A stretch of DNA of 64,000 nucleotides from CAYNLK01 sp964398055 (GCA_964398055.1 CAYNLK010000005.1:62001-126000), one strand, 5' to 3'; positions 42,114 through 50,065 are shown, counted from the stretch's first letter. Numbers and translations are program-made. Notes: generated from the sequence alone by a model not told the origin.

Positions 42114-42917
42114 ATGAGCCTGCAACCCATCCGTTTGGCCACTTTTCTGGCCCCAAATATGCTCCCGGTCTACCAGTTCATCGCTACATATGTGGCCGAG
42201 AAACTCAACCACCCGACTGAACTGAGCGTGGGGTCATCGTTTGATCAATTTGCTGCCGGCCAGGTCGACGTGGGCTTTATTTGTGGCCTGCCCTATGTGC
42301 TCCTGGCTCGGCAGTCGCCGCCGCCGGTGGAACTGCTGGCCGCGCCGGTGCTGGCAGGAGAACGCTACCAGGATCGCCCCATTTATTTTTCCGATGTGAT
42401 TGTCCACCGCGACAGTCCGTATCAATCATTCGCCGACCTGCGCGGCTGCACCTGGGCCTACAACGATCCCGACTCCCATTCCGGGTACAACATTACCCGT
42501 TACCGCCTGATCCAAATGGGTCAGACCCGGGGTTTTTTTGGCCGGGTCGTGGCCGCGGGCTGGCATCAACGGGCCATCCAGATGGTTTGTGCCGGCGAAA
42601 TCGACGCCGCCGCCATCGACTCCCAGGTGTTGGCCATTGAACTGCGCGACCAGCCCGAACTGGCGGCTCAACTACGGGTAATCGACACGCTTGGCCCGGC
42701 CGCCATTCAGCCGGTGGTGGCGGCCAGTCGCCTGCCGGACAGCCTAAAAACCGAGCTGCAAGCCATCTTACTGACGATGTCCGACGATCCGGTCACGCGG
42801 GAGCGATTGGCCCACGGGTTTATCAGGCGGTTTGCGCTGGTCACTGACGCCACCTATGACGATATCCGGGAGATGCTGGCCGCGGCTGAAGCAATCGGCT
42901 TTATGACGATCAAATAG
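42114..42917 (+). CDS. PhnD-like phosphate/phosphonate-type binding protein without signal peptide
   Basis: 267 residues. IRLATFLAPNMLPVYQFIAT, FDQFAAGQVDVGFICGLPYV, RDSPYQSFADLRGCTWAYND and AIDSQVLAIELRDQPELAAQ follow the PhnD/PBP2 pattern for periplasmic phosphonate or thiamine-precursor binding. However the N-terminus (MSLQPIRLATFLAP) begins straight at the first beta strand with no signal peptide or lipobox, and no ABC permease or ATPase is near, so it looks cytosolic. It may be an enzyme or sensor built on the binding fold. Co-transcribed with the aminotransferase. Confidence 0.82.
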   Translation: MSLQPIRLATFLAPNMLPVYQFIATYVAEKLNHPTELSVGSSFDQFAAGQVDVGFICGLPYVLLARQSPPPVELLAAPVLAGERYQDRPIYFSDVIVHRDSPYQSFADLRGCTWAYNDPDSHSGYNITRYRLIQMGQTRGFFGRVVAAGWHQRAIQMVCAGEIDAAAIDSQVLAIELRDQPELAAQLRVIDTLGPAAIQPVVAASRLPDSLKTELQAILLTMSDDPVTRERLAHGFIRRFALVTDATYDDIREMLAAAEAIGFMTIK

Positions 42918-42963
42918 GCGTTCCTCCAATAGTAAGTAAAATCCAGTAGAGCAGGAGGCAACT

Positions 42964-43254
42964 ATGATACTGGTGCGTGATGTTTTTCAGGCCAAATACG
43001 GCCGGGGAGATGAGTTAGTGGCGTTATTCAAAGAGGTTAGAGAGGAATGGTTCGGCAACTATCCCTTCCGCATTCTGACCGACGCCAGCGGCCCATTCTT
43101 TACCGTGATTACCGAAATCGAGGTGACCAGTCTGGCGGCCTGGGAGCAGCTTACCGCCGAAGAGTTAGGCCGGCCAGAATTCGGGGAGTGGTTCGCCCGG
43201 ATGACGCCGCTGGTTGAAAGCGGTCGGCGTGAGTTCTACCACATCCAAACGTGA
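42964..43254 (+). CDS. small dimeric alpha/beta-barrel-like protein (NIPSNAP/ABM-like)
   Basis: 96 residues. MILVRDVFQAKYGRGDELVALFKEV, then FRILTDASGPFFTVITEIEV, and FGEWFARMTPLVESGRREFY give the beta-alpha-beta-beta-alpha-beta order of ferredoxin-like stress-responsive/monooxygenase barrels (NIPSNAP, ABM). No catalytic residues can be assigned. A GCAGGAGGCAACT ribosome site precedes the ATG. It is the third gene of the aminotransferase operon and ends five bases before the left 25-bp direct repeat. Confidence 0.65.
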   Translation: MILVRDVFQAKYGRGDELVALFKEVREEWFGNYPFRILTDASGPFFTVITEIEVTSLAAWEQLTAEELGRPEFGEWFARMTPLVESGRREFYHIQT

Positions 43255-43258
43255 AAGT

Positions 43259-43283
43259 CGGGTTAATGCGGCTCGATGACCAC
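43259..43283. repeat. left 25-bp direct repeat of the PTS island
   Basis: Identical over 25 bp to 50041-50065, then one mismatch and five more matches (TCTTT). On the minus strand it encodes KDVVIEPH and a stop, the exact C-terminus of the BTAD-solute-binding gene at 50045-54109; two codons of FW lie just upstream after a 9-bp disruption. It is thus a severed gene tail or a target-site duplication. Confidence 0.8.
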
Positions 43284-43366
43284 ATCTTTGCCCTACCCCC
43301 AAAAATTCCCAAAGGCCGACAAAATATGATCACCTGATATCTTCCGGTCAAGAAACAGTTTCCAAA

Positions 43367-43395
43367 TTGACAGCCTCCCGAAACTGGTATATACT
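43367..43395 (+). promoter_or_regulatory. strong sigma-70 promoter of the PTS regulator gene
   Basis: TTGACA (43367-43372), 17-bp spacer, TATACT (43390-43395). It lies 169 bp before the SorC-type regulator start and immediately inside the left direct repeat of the PTS island. Confidence 0.88.
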
Positions 43396-43410
43396 GAACT
43401 ATCGAGAATA

Positions 43411-43475
43411 TGTGCACTTATTGCAACTTTACTCTCTTCCTCAAAAAACGCTCAATCTAAAAGAAAAAGTGCACA
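43411..43475 (+). promoter_or_regulatory. inverted TGTGCACTT operator-like pair
   Basis: TGTGCACTT (43411-43419) and its complement AAGTGCACA (43467-43475) lie in the leader between the promoter and the SorC-type regulator ATG, each holding a GTGCAC palindrome and 57 bp apart. Position and symmetry fit an autoregulatory operator read by a tetrameric SorC-family protein; this is inference. Confidence 0.5.
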
Positions 43476-43563
43476 GCTCAGCCGTTCAAGCTAACCCAGG
43501 TTCAACATCTTCCACATCCCCCGTTATTTTGTGAGCAGAGAGGCTCAATTTTCAGGATAGCCT

Positions 43564-44526
43564 ATGGCCTCTAAACAAGAGCAGCTGATCCTGTTAGCCG
43601 AAGTGGCGATGCTCTATTACGAGAAAAAGATGACCCAGAGCGATATTGCCGCCATCCTCGATGTATCCCGCTCAACCGTGTCGCGCCTGCTGGAAGAGGC
43701 GCTGCGCGAAAAAGTGGTCGAAATCACCATCAATTACCCCTGGCAATCCTCAGCTGAGTTGGAAGCCCGTCTAGAAGAACGATTCAAGCTAGAAACCGCC
43801 CGCGTCTTAATCGCCGATTATAAAGATGACCAGCAGCTACGTGAGGGGTTAGGCTCGCTGGCGGCTCGCTATTTGACCAGCATTCTGCGGGATGATACCG
43901 TCATCGGCGTCTCCTTTGGCCGGGCCATCTACCACACCATCAAAGCCTTGCGGGTAGCGCCCAGCTTCCAGCGCCGAATTGTCCAGATAGGCGGCGCCGG
44001 GAATTTTGACGACTTTGCCGTCGACGCGGTTGGGCTGGTTCAGTTGTTGGCCGAGACCATTGGCGGCAAATGTCACTACCTGCATGTGCCCATGATTGTT
44101 GAAACTGAGGCTGTCCGCGACGCCTTAATGAACGAACCGGCGGTGCGGTACACCCTGGCACTGGCTCGACGGGCCGATATAATCTTAATCGGTATTGGGG
44201 CGGTTGGCCCGGAACTGGGCGTGGTCAATCCGGCTTACCAGGCCGTGGCAGTCCCTGTAGATAAGATAGAGCCGGGTCAGGCCATTGGCGCCATTGGCGG
44301 CCAGCTTTTCGATATCGAGGGGACGGTGCTGGCTACAGACATTAACCGGCGTGTCATTGGCCTTGAACTGGCCAGTTTCAAGCAGAGCAAACGGGTGGTG
44401 GCTGTCGCCGGTGGAAAGAATAAGGCCCTGGCTATTCTGGGGGCGCTGCGCGGTGGTTTTTTGAAGACCCTCATTACGGATGAAACCGCAGCCAAAATTA
44501 TTCTGGAAGCGGACCGGCAATTTTGA
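43564..44526 (+). CDS. SorC-family sugar-binding transcriptional regulator
   Basis: 320 residues. The N-terminal helix-turn-helix (AMLYYEKKMTQSDIAAILDVSRSTVSRLLEEALREKVVEI) is followed by the SorC/DeoR effector domain with VIGVSFGRAIYHTIKALRV, QIGGAGNFDDFAVDAVGLVQ and LALARRADIILIGIGAVGPE, a phosphosugar-isomerase-like fold that binds a phosphorylated sugar. GAIGGQLFDIEGTVLATDIN and FLKTLITDETAAKIILE complete the family pattern. It leads the PTS gene cluster and should control it in response to the phosphosugar it produces. Confidence 0.93.
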   Translation: MASKQEQLILLAEVAMLYYEKKMTQSDIAAILDVSRSTVSRLLEEALREKVVEITINYPWQSSAELEARLEERFKLETARVLIADYKDDQQLREGLGSLAARYLTSILRDDTVIGVSFGRAIYHTIKALRVAPSFQRRIVQIGGAGNFDDFAVDAVGLVQLLAETIGGKCHYLHVPMIVETEAVRDALMNEPAVRYTLALARRADIILIGIGAVGPELGVVNPAYQAVAVPVDKIEPGQAIGAIGGQLFDIEGTVLATDINRRVIGLELASFKQSKRVVAVAGGKNKALAILGALRGGFLKTLITDETAAKIILEADRQF

Positions 44527-44615
44527 ATTGCGTTCCCAAGCTGTTGGGAGCAAGCAGTCAAAGCATCGACTGACCTGACCCCCTAGCCAGCCACCCGCAC
44601 GAAAGGAGTGGTATT

Positions 44616-44906
44616 TTGAGTTTAGAAAAGCCAAAGACCATTTTGGTTGCCTGCGGCCGGGCTGTTGCCACCTCAACCCTGGTCGCCCAGACCATCAAAG
44701 ATATCCTGGCCGAACGGGGCTTTGAGGTGACCACAATTCCATGTACCGTCTCTGAAGTACCCGGGCGCGCCGCCGGGGCCGACCTGGTTGTCAGTACTAC
44801 CCAGATTCCGGCCAACTTGGACATCCCGGTCATCGTAACCCTAGGCTTCTTAACCGGTATGGGTCGAGAGCGGGTCGTCGAACAGATCATTAGCTACCTC
44901 CACTAA
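44616..44906 (+). CDS. PTS system IIB component, galactitol type (copy 1)
   Basis: 96 residues starting at TTG 44616, with AAAGGAG eight bases upstream. TILVACGRAVATSTLVAQTIKD carries the phospho-accepting Cys (C13) in the CG-x-A-x-STLV loop of galactitol-type IIB proteins; DLVVSTTQIPANLDIPVIVT follows. IIB passes phosphate from IIA to the sugar bound by IIC. A second, similar IIB gene lies at 45759-46046. Confidence 0.9.
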   Translation: MSLEKPKTILVACGRAVATSTLVAQTIKDILAERGFEVTTIPCTVSEVPGRAAGADLVVSTTQIPANLDIPVIVTLGFLTGMGRERVVEQIISYLH

Positions 44907-44942
44907 CCATTCACCAAAAACCAACCAAGAAAGGAAACGGTT

Positions 44943-45224
44943 ATGCAAAAAGTAGAAGTTACGATACGCCATCAAGTAGGCTTACATGCCCGCCCCGCCG
45001 CCCTCTTTGTGCAAACCGCTAATAAGTTCAAGTCGGAGATTCAGGTTATCAATAATGAACGTGAAGCCGATGCCAAGAGTATTCTCTCGATTTTAACGCT
45101 GGGCGCGGGGCAAGGGGCGGTCGTCAAACTGATTGCCGCAGGCGAAGATGAGGAGCAAGCCGTGGCGACCTTATGCCAATTGATCGAAAGGAATTTTGGC
45201 GAATCCGAGGGGAACGGTCAATGA
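44943..45224 (+). CDS. ptsH: HPr phosphocarrier protein
   Basis: 93 residues. VGLHARPAALFVQTANKF places the phosphorylated His at residue 15, and EADAKSILSILTLGAGQG has Ser46 in the KS-I context used by HPr kinase, so this is a full HPr rather than an NPr-like protein. It accepts phosphate from EI (encoded at 48339) and gives it to IIA. Its stop overlaps the IIA start codon (ATGA), indicating translational coupling. Confidence 0.95.
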   Translation: MQKVEVTIRHQVGLHARPAALFVQTANKFKSEIQVINNEREADAKSILSILTLGAGQGAVVKLIAAGEDEEQAVATLCQLIERNFGESEGNGQ

Positions 45225-45691
45225 CCAGTCTAAATATCCTAAATTTATTGGAACCAACCGCAACTTTCTTTGGGCTTACCGCGGCCAATGCCGCCGAAAT
45301 TATCACCCACCTGGGCAATCGATTGTATGAGGCCGGGTACGTGCGCGACTCCTTTGTGGCGGCCGCCCTGGCCCGTGAACAAGAGCTGCCAACCGGTCTG
45401 CCACTGGCTGGCCAAGTGAATGCCGCCATCCCTCACACCGACATTGAACACGTACTCAAAGCCGGCCTGGCCCTGGCCACTCTAGCTGAGCCGGTTACTT
45501 TTCAAAATATGGCCATACCGGCAGAAGCAGTGCCGGTGCAACTGGTCTTTTTGCTGGCGTTGGATCAACCCAAAGCCCAGATCGAGATGCTGCAAGAAAT
45601 TGCCAGTTTACTACAACAGCCAGCAGTGGTGGCCCGGTTGATGGAAGCTCATGATTTTGAAGATGTCAAAACCATTTTGTCGGCTACCTAA
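45221..45691 (+). CDS. PTS IIA component (fructose/mannitol/galactitol type)
   Basis: 156 residues from ATG 45221, overlapping the HPr stop by four bases. LEPTATFFGLTAANAAEIITHLGNRLYEAGYVRDSFVAAALAREQELPTGLPL then VNAAIPHTDIEHV, with the active-site His at residue 72, is the PTS_EIIA_2 domain. No regulatory or IIB domain is fused. It accepts phosphate from HPr and donates to one or both of the IIB proteins. Confidence 0.93.
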   Translation: MTSLNILNLLEPTATFFGLTAANAAEIITHLGNRLYEAGYVRDSFVAAALAREQELPTGLPLAGQVNAAIPHTDIEHVLKAGLALATLAEPVTFQNMAIPAEAVPVQLVFLLALDQPKAQIEMLQEIASLLQQPAVVARLMEAHDFEDVKTILSAT

Positions 45692-45758
45692 AAGAAAACC
45701 AAACTCGCAACCGTTGGCAGTTAACAGGGTTAAGTCAAGCAAATGAAAGGAGATTTTG

Positions 45759-46046
45759 ATGGCCGCACCTAAAACAATCTTGGTTGCTTGTGGTACTGCT
45801 ATTGCTACCTCAACGATGGTCGCCAAAGCCATTGAGGAGGCAATGAAAGCCCGGGGGATATCGGTCCGAACCCGACAATGCAAAGCGATGGAAGTGCGCA
45901 GCTTGGTCAAAGATGCCGACCTGGTGGTGACGACTACGCCGGTGCCCAGCGATTTGGGCGTGCCGGTTATCCAAACCCTGGCTTTTTTGACCGGCCTGGG
46001 AAAGGAGGAGGCTATCGAACAGATTGCCAAAGCCTTACAGGGATAG
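45759..46046 (+). CDS. PTS system IIB component, galactitol type (copy 2)
   Basis: 95 residues from ATG 45759 (AAAGGAG upstream; TTG 45756 is less likely). TILVACGTAIATSTMVAKAI bears the phospho-Cys at residue 11; CGT-IATST is the more canonical form of the loop. DLVVTTTPVPSDLGVPVIQT, FLTGLGKEEAIEQIAKAL parallel copy 1 nearly motif for motif, so the two are paralogs. Copy 2 directly precedes the IIC gene, so it is the more likely partner in transport. Confidence 0.92.
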   Translation: MAAPKTILVACGTAIATSTMVAKAIEEAMKARGISVRTRQCKAMEVRSLVKDADLVVTTTPVPSDLGVPVIQTLAFLTGLGKEEAIEQIAKALQG

Positions 46047-46124
46047 GCGTATTGGTGTGCAGTGATCTAACAAACCAGATCAATACAAACTATGTTAGTT
46101 TATGCTCAATGATGGAGGGGATCC

Positions 46125-47546
46125 ATGGACGTTTTCTTAACCACTTTTAAAGCAGTCATTGATGGTCTTGGAGCAACGGTAGTCTTGCCGATCATCATCT
46201 TCTTCCTGGCCTGGATTCTGGGAGCCAAACCAGGGCGGGCTTTCCGAGCAGGTGTCATGGTCGGCATTGCTTTTATTGGCATCAACCTGGTAATTGGCCT
46301 GATGTGGGGCACGCTGTCTGACGTGGCCCAGGCTATGGTAACCAATCTGGGCATCCAGCGCGACGTGGTCGATGTGGGCTGGCCTTCAGCTGCAGCCATC
46401 GCTTTTGGTTCAAAAGTCGGGCTGTGGGTCATTCCCGTCGCGCTGCTGATCAACGTAATATTGCTGGTGGCCCGCGTCACCAAAACCTTGAACGTAGACG
46501 TGTGGAACTTCTGGCACTTCGCCTTCATCGGCTCACTGGTAACAGCCACCACCGGCAGCTTGACCTACGGCATTGTCGGGGCAGCTATTGCCGCTATTTT
46601 GGCCCTGTTTCTGGCCGACTGGACGGCCAGGGGTGTGCAGCGCTTCTACAGCATTCCCGGCATTTCGATCCCTCACCTGACCACGGCCCCCGGTGTGCCG
46701 ATTGCCATTGCCATTAACTGGGTCATCGATAGAATCCCCGGTTTGCGGGACCTGGACGCCGATCCCGAAACAATTCAACAGAAATTTGGTATTGTGGGTG
46801 AACCGGTCATTCAGGGGTTGGTGATCGGTTTGGTGCTGGGGATTTTGGGCTACTTCAACGCCGGCGACGCCCAGACTGTCATCATCAAAATTCTGCAAAC
46901 CGGCATGAACTTGGCTGCGGTGATGGTCTTACTGCCCCGGATGGTCCAACTTTTGATGGAAGGGATGATCCCGGTCTCGGAAGCGGCCCGCGATTTTATG
47001 CACAAGCGAGCCAGTGGGCGGGATATCTACATCGGCCTCGACTCGGCCATCCTGATTGGTCATCCGGCCGCCATCTCCAGCTCACTCATTCTGGTACCCA
47101 TTGCCATTCTGCTGAGTATCATCCTACCCGGCAACCGGGTCATCCTCTTTGCCGACCTGGCTGTTATCCCCTTTGTGGTGGCTATGTTCGCCCCGATCAT
47201 GCGCGGCAATATCTTGCGGATGATCATTGGCGGAACGATAATACTGGGCATCGGCTTTTACATCGCCACCGGCATGGCTTCCTTCTTCACCAGTGTTGCG
47301 GTTGAGTCCGGCTTTGCTATGCCACCGGAGGCTGCTTTCATCACCAGTATCGCCGACGGCTTTCTCTGGCCACCCTTTGTCTTCTTGACCGCGGCCCAGT
47401 GGGGCGGGATCATTGGCCTGATCGTCCTGCTGGTGATCCTGGCCGTGGTTATGTATCTGTACATGCTTGATCCCGAACCGTGGGAAATAGCCGCCGGCGC
47501 GCCGGCGGCTGAGGGAGCTACCGAGGCTCAGCCAGGCATAGCTTGA
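46125..47546 (+). CDS. PTS system galactitol-type IIC permease
   Basis: 473 residues, about 10-12 membrane helices, ATG 46125 with GGAGGGG upstream. GLGATVVLPIIIFFLAWILGAKPGRAFRAGVMVGIAFIGINLVIGLM, SIPGISIPHLTTAPGVPIAI and GLDSAILIGHPAAISSSLIL match the galactitol IIC (EIIC-GAT) family, which moves a polyol or sugar and phosphorylates it via IIB. The C-terminal AAGAPAAEGATEAQPGIA is a short cytosolic tail. The substrate cannot be fixed from sequence; no catabolic dehydrogenase or aldolase gene is in the cluster. Confidence 0.92.
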   Translation: MDVFLTTFKAVIDGLGATVVLPIIIFFLAWILGAKPGRAFRAGVMVGIAFIGINLVIGLMWGTLSDVAQAMVTNLGIQRDVVDVGWPSAAAIAFGSKVGLWVIPVALLINVILLVARVTKTLNVDVWNFWHFAFIGSLVTATTGSLTYGIVGAAIAAILALFLADWTARGVQRFYSIPGISIPHLTTAPGVPIAIAINWVIDRIPGLRDLDADPETIQQKFGIVGEPVIQGLVIGLVLGILGYFNAGDAQTVIIKILQTGMNLAAVMVLLPRMVQLLMEGMIPVSEAARDFMHKRASGRDIYIGLDSAILIGHPAAISSSLILVPIAILLSIILPGNRVILFADLAVIPFVVAMFAPIMRGNILRMIIGGTIILGIGFYIATGMASFFTSVAVESGFAMPPEAAFITSIADGFLWPPFVFLTAAQWGGIIGLIVLLVILAVVMYLYMLDPEPWEIAAGAPAAEGATEAQPGIA

Positions 47547-47629
47547 TCCTTTCCCACACCCGAGAGTTGCCAGTATCGAACTGCCGGGCGCTTAACCACC
47601 ATATTTGGCTCACCCTGTTTGTTATGTTC

Positions 47630-47709
47630 AGAAACCCGGTTTTTGACGCCGCAAAACCGACAGCTTTTCGTCAAACTGAGCTTATGTGAGGCTAAAAAAC
47701 CGGGTTTCT
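47630..47709. repeat. AGAAACCCGGTTTTT inverted repeat
   Basis: AGAAACCCGGTTTTT (47630-47644) and its exact complement AAAAACCGGGTTTCT (47695-47709) with a 50-bp spacer, between the IIC gene and the HAD remnant. AGAAACCGGGTTTCT-like elements are common dispersed repeats in cyanobacteria and Chloroflexota. Confidence 0.7.
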
Positions 47710-47741
47710 ACGGCCGGCAGCAGAATGACAGCCTGATCGAT

Positions 47742-47828
47742 ATGACCATCAAAGCCATCACCTTTGATTTTTGGTTCACCCTGATAGCCTTACTACTGAA
47801 ATGGGGTGAGCAGTCAACAAGTCGGTGA
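47742..47828 (+). pseudogene. N-terminal fragment of a HAD-family hydrolase
   Basis: ATG 47742 opens MTIKAITFDFWFTLIALLLK, the motif I start (DxDx-like FDFWFTL) of HAD phosphatases, but the frame runs into unrelated sequence and stops after 28 codons; nothing else of the enzyme follows. A HAD sugar-phosphatase would fit a PTS cluster, and most of the gene seems to have been deleted. Confidence 0.55.
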
Positions 47829-47832
47829 AACG

Positions 47833-48270
47833 ATGATATTGGAATTTACCAAAGGTGTGCTGGGTCCCTTTGCCTACGTTCTTGATTTTCTCTTGGAGAA
47901 CCCGGTTATTACAACCACACTTCTACTGGTCTGGCTGACTATTTACCTGGCTGGTCGAGTGCAACTGCGCCAGATCGAACAGAAATCCAGGGCCCTGGTG
48001 CTGCAATTGAGCCGGGAATATCTGGCCCAACAACCCCACCTCTCGGCCACAGGACTTTACCAGCACATCTATCCCCACTGGAGCAAAGCCGTGCCCGGCT
48101 GGGGCCGCTTTGTGCCGCATCGCCTCGATTTGTGGCCGGTGCCGGCGACGCCGGAAAACGTGGCTCAGAAAATTGCTTTTTCACCCCGCTGGATTGCTGA
48201 GCTGCTTGACGCCCAAAATATTAACCTGCCACCGGATCAGCCCCACCCTGCTGACAGACTGCAATTGTAA
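47833..48270 (+). CDS. small membrane protein of unknown function
   Basis: 145 residues from ATG 47833 (GGTGA upstream; GTG 47806 possible). MILEFTKGVLGPFAYVLDFL, then a membrane helix (VITTTLLLVWLTIYLAG), then a cytosolic part LRQIEQKSRALVLQLSREYL, YQHIYPHWSKAVPGWGRFVP, WPVPATPENVAQKIAFSPRWIAELLDAQ. I do not recognise a family. It sits between the IIC and EI genes on the same strand, so it may be co-expressed with the PTS, but nothing in it shows a PTS role. Confidence 0.6.
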   Translation: MILEFTKGVLGPFAYVLDFLLENPVITTTLLLVWLTIYLAGRVQLRQIEQKSRALVLQLSREYLAQQPHLSATGLYQHIYPHWSKAVPGWGRFVPHRLDLWPVPATPENVAQKIAFSPRWIAELLDAQNINLPPDQPHPADRLQL

Positions 48271-48338
48271 CTCTCACGTTAGTCCAGATGTAAGTTAAGA
48301 TGAGGCTATTTCCAATATAACCTTAAGGACAAACAGTG

Positions 48339-50048
48339 ATGCACGTTATCAAGGGTATTCCAGCCTCAGCTGGGATAGCTATCGGCCCGGCTTACATTTA
48401 CCGCCCCCAGAAGTTCACCATCCCCCGCTACAGCGCCGCCGATCCAACCGCAGAATGGCGGCGGCTGGAAAGGGCGCTGGCCCAGGCCGAACTCGAGTTG
48501 CGCGCCTTACGGGACAAGGTGGCCCGGGAGACTGATGAAGCCGAGGCCCAAATCTTTGACGCTCACATCATGATGCTGAATGATCCCACCCTGAAACGAG
48601 AAACGCAGGCGCTGCTCAATAGCCGGCAGCTCAACGCCGAAGCCGCCCTGAACGAAGTGATGAACGTCCAGATTGCTCTACTGGAGTCGCTGGCTGATCC
48701 CTACCTGGCGGCTCGCGCCGCCGACCTGCGCGACATCAGCCAACGAGTCACCCGCCTTCTGTTGGGATTAGACACCCAATCGCTGGCCGACCTGACCACG
48801 CCGGCTATCCTCATCGCTCACGACCTGACCCCTTCCGACACCGCCGCCCTCGATACCCGCTATATCTTGGGCTTTTGCACGGCCGTCGGCGGGCCGACCG
48901 CGCATACGGCCATTTTGGCCCGTAGTCTAGGTCTGCCTGCGATCGTCGGCGCCGGCGAGGCGGTGTTGGACATTCCGGCCGGTGACCTGCTGATTTTGAA
49001 CGGCAGCGCCGGCCAACTGCTTCTATCGCCCGATCAGCCGACTCAGGCCAGCTACCGGCAGCGCCAGACTGAATGGCTGGCCCAACAGACCACCGTCCGG
49101 CAGGCCGCGCAAACGCCGGCCGTCACTCGCGACGGGCAGCAAGTCGAAGTGGTGGCCAATATCGGCAGTGTCGAAGAGGTCGATATGGTCCTGGCTTGCG
49201 GTGGCGAGGGCGTGGGGCTGCTGCGGACTGAGTTCATCTACCTGGAGCGGGCCACCGCCCCTACCGAAGAAGAGCAGTATCGTCTTTACCGCCGTATTGC
49301 CGAACGACTGGGCCAGCGACCCCTGATCATCCGCACCCTTGACATCGGCGGTGACAAAATGCTACCCTACCTGGCGCTGCCCCTGGAAGAAAATCCCTTT
49401 TTGGGTCAGCGCGGTCTGCGGCTGTGCCTGGCGGAGCCGGATATGTTCAAAACCCAATTACGGGCCATTTTACGTGCGGCTGAAGGCTACAACCTCAAAA
49501 TTATGTTCCCCATGGTGGCCACAGTGGCGGAAATCCGGCAGGCCAAAGCTATGCTGGTAGAAGCCCGGGCCGAGTTAGAAGCCAAGCAAGTTAGTTACGG
49601 CCAGCCGGAAGTGGGCATTATGATTGAGGTGCCAACCGCGGCTCTGACCGCCGACCTGCTGGCCCGAGAAGTTGACTTCTTTAGCATTGGCACCAACGAT
49701 CTGACCCAGTACACTATGGCGGCCGACCGTACCAATGCTCGAGTCCAATCCCTGGCCGACGCGCTCCATCCGGGTGTCCTGCGACTGATCGCCCAGACCA
49801 TTCAGCAAGCGCACGCGGCCGGCATCTGGGTGGGTCTGTGCGGCGAATTGGCCGGCGATCCGGCGGCAACGCCTATCCTGCTGGGCCTGGAACTGGACGA
49901 ATTCAGTATGGCCGCCACTGCCATCCCGGCGGTGAAAGTTGCCATCCGGAGTTGGTCGGCGGCGGAGGCTAAGACTCTGGCCGCAGCAGCCCTGGCCCAG
50001 GAAGATGCGGCCGGGGTGAGAAAGCTGCTCCAGCAACCGCCGGGTTAA
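48339..50048 (+). CDS. ptsI: PTS enzyme I (phosphoenolpyruvate-protein phosphotransferase)
   Basis: 569 residues from ATG 48339 with AAGGA upstream. GFCTAVGGPTAHTAILARSLGLPAIVGAG holds the phosphorylated histidine (H189), VGLLRTEFIYLERATAPTEEEQ and RPLIIRTLDIGGDKMLPYL the PEP-binding arginines, and FFSIGTNDLTQYTMAADRTN plus GLCGELAGDPAATPILLGLELDEFSM (active-site Cys near 497) complete the C-terminal barrel. It draws phosphate from PEP and feeds HPr. Having EI and HPr in the same cluster as IIA/IIB/IIC makes the locus a self-contained transport system. Its last four bases overlap the convergent end of the BTAD gene and lie in the right direct repeat. Confidence 0.97.
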   Translation: MHVIKGIPASAGIAIGPAYIYRPQKFTIPRYSAADPTAEWRRLERALAQAELELRALRDKVARETDEAEAQIFDAHIMMLNDPTLKRETQALLNSRQLNAEAALNEVMNVQIALLESLADPYLAARAADLRDISQRVTRLLLGLDTQSLADLTTPAILIAHDLTPSDTAALDTRYILGFCTAVGGPTAHTAILARSLGLPAIVGAGEAVLDIPAGDLLILNGSAGQLLLSPDQPTQASYRQRQTEWLAQQTTVRQAAQTPAVTRDGQQVEVVANIGSVEEVDMVLACGGEGVGLLRTEFIYLERATAPTEEEQYRLYRRIAERLGQRPLIIRTLDIGGDKMLPYLALPLEENPFLGQRGLRLCLAEPDMFKTQLRAILRAAEGYNLKIMFPMVATVAEIRQAKAMLVEARAELEAKQVSYGQPEVGIMIEVPTAALTADLLAREVDFFSIGTNDLTQYTMAADRTNARVQSLADALHPGVLRLIAQTIQQAHAAGIWVGLCGELAGDPAATPILLGLELDEFSMAATAIPAVKVAIRSWSAAEAKTLAAAALAQEDAAGVRKLLQQPPG

Positions 50049-50065
50049 TGCGGCTCGATGACCAC
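50041..50065. repeat. right 25-bp direct repeat of the PTS island
   Basis: Identical to 43259-43283. Here the sequence is the functional 3' end of the BTAD-solute-binding gene (KDVVIEPH and stop on the minus strand) and includes the last codons of ptsI (Gly and TAA). Confidence 0.8.

Noticed and set aside
43284..50040. PTS island as a transposon
   Set aside because: No transposase, integrase or terminal inverted repeats are visible; only direct repeats bound it, so I report the repeats but do not call a mobile element.
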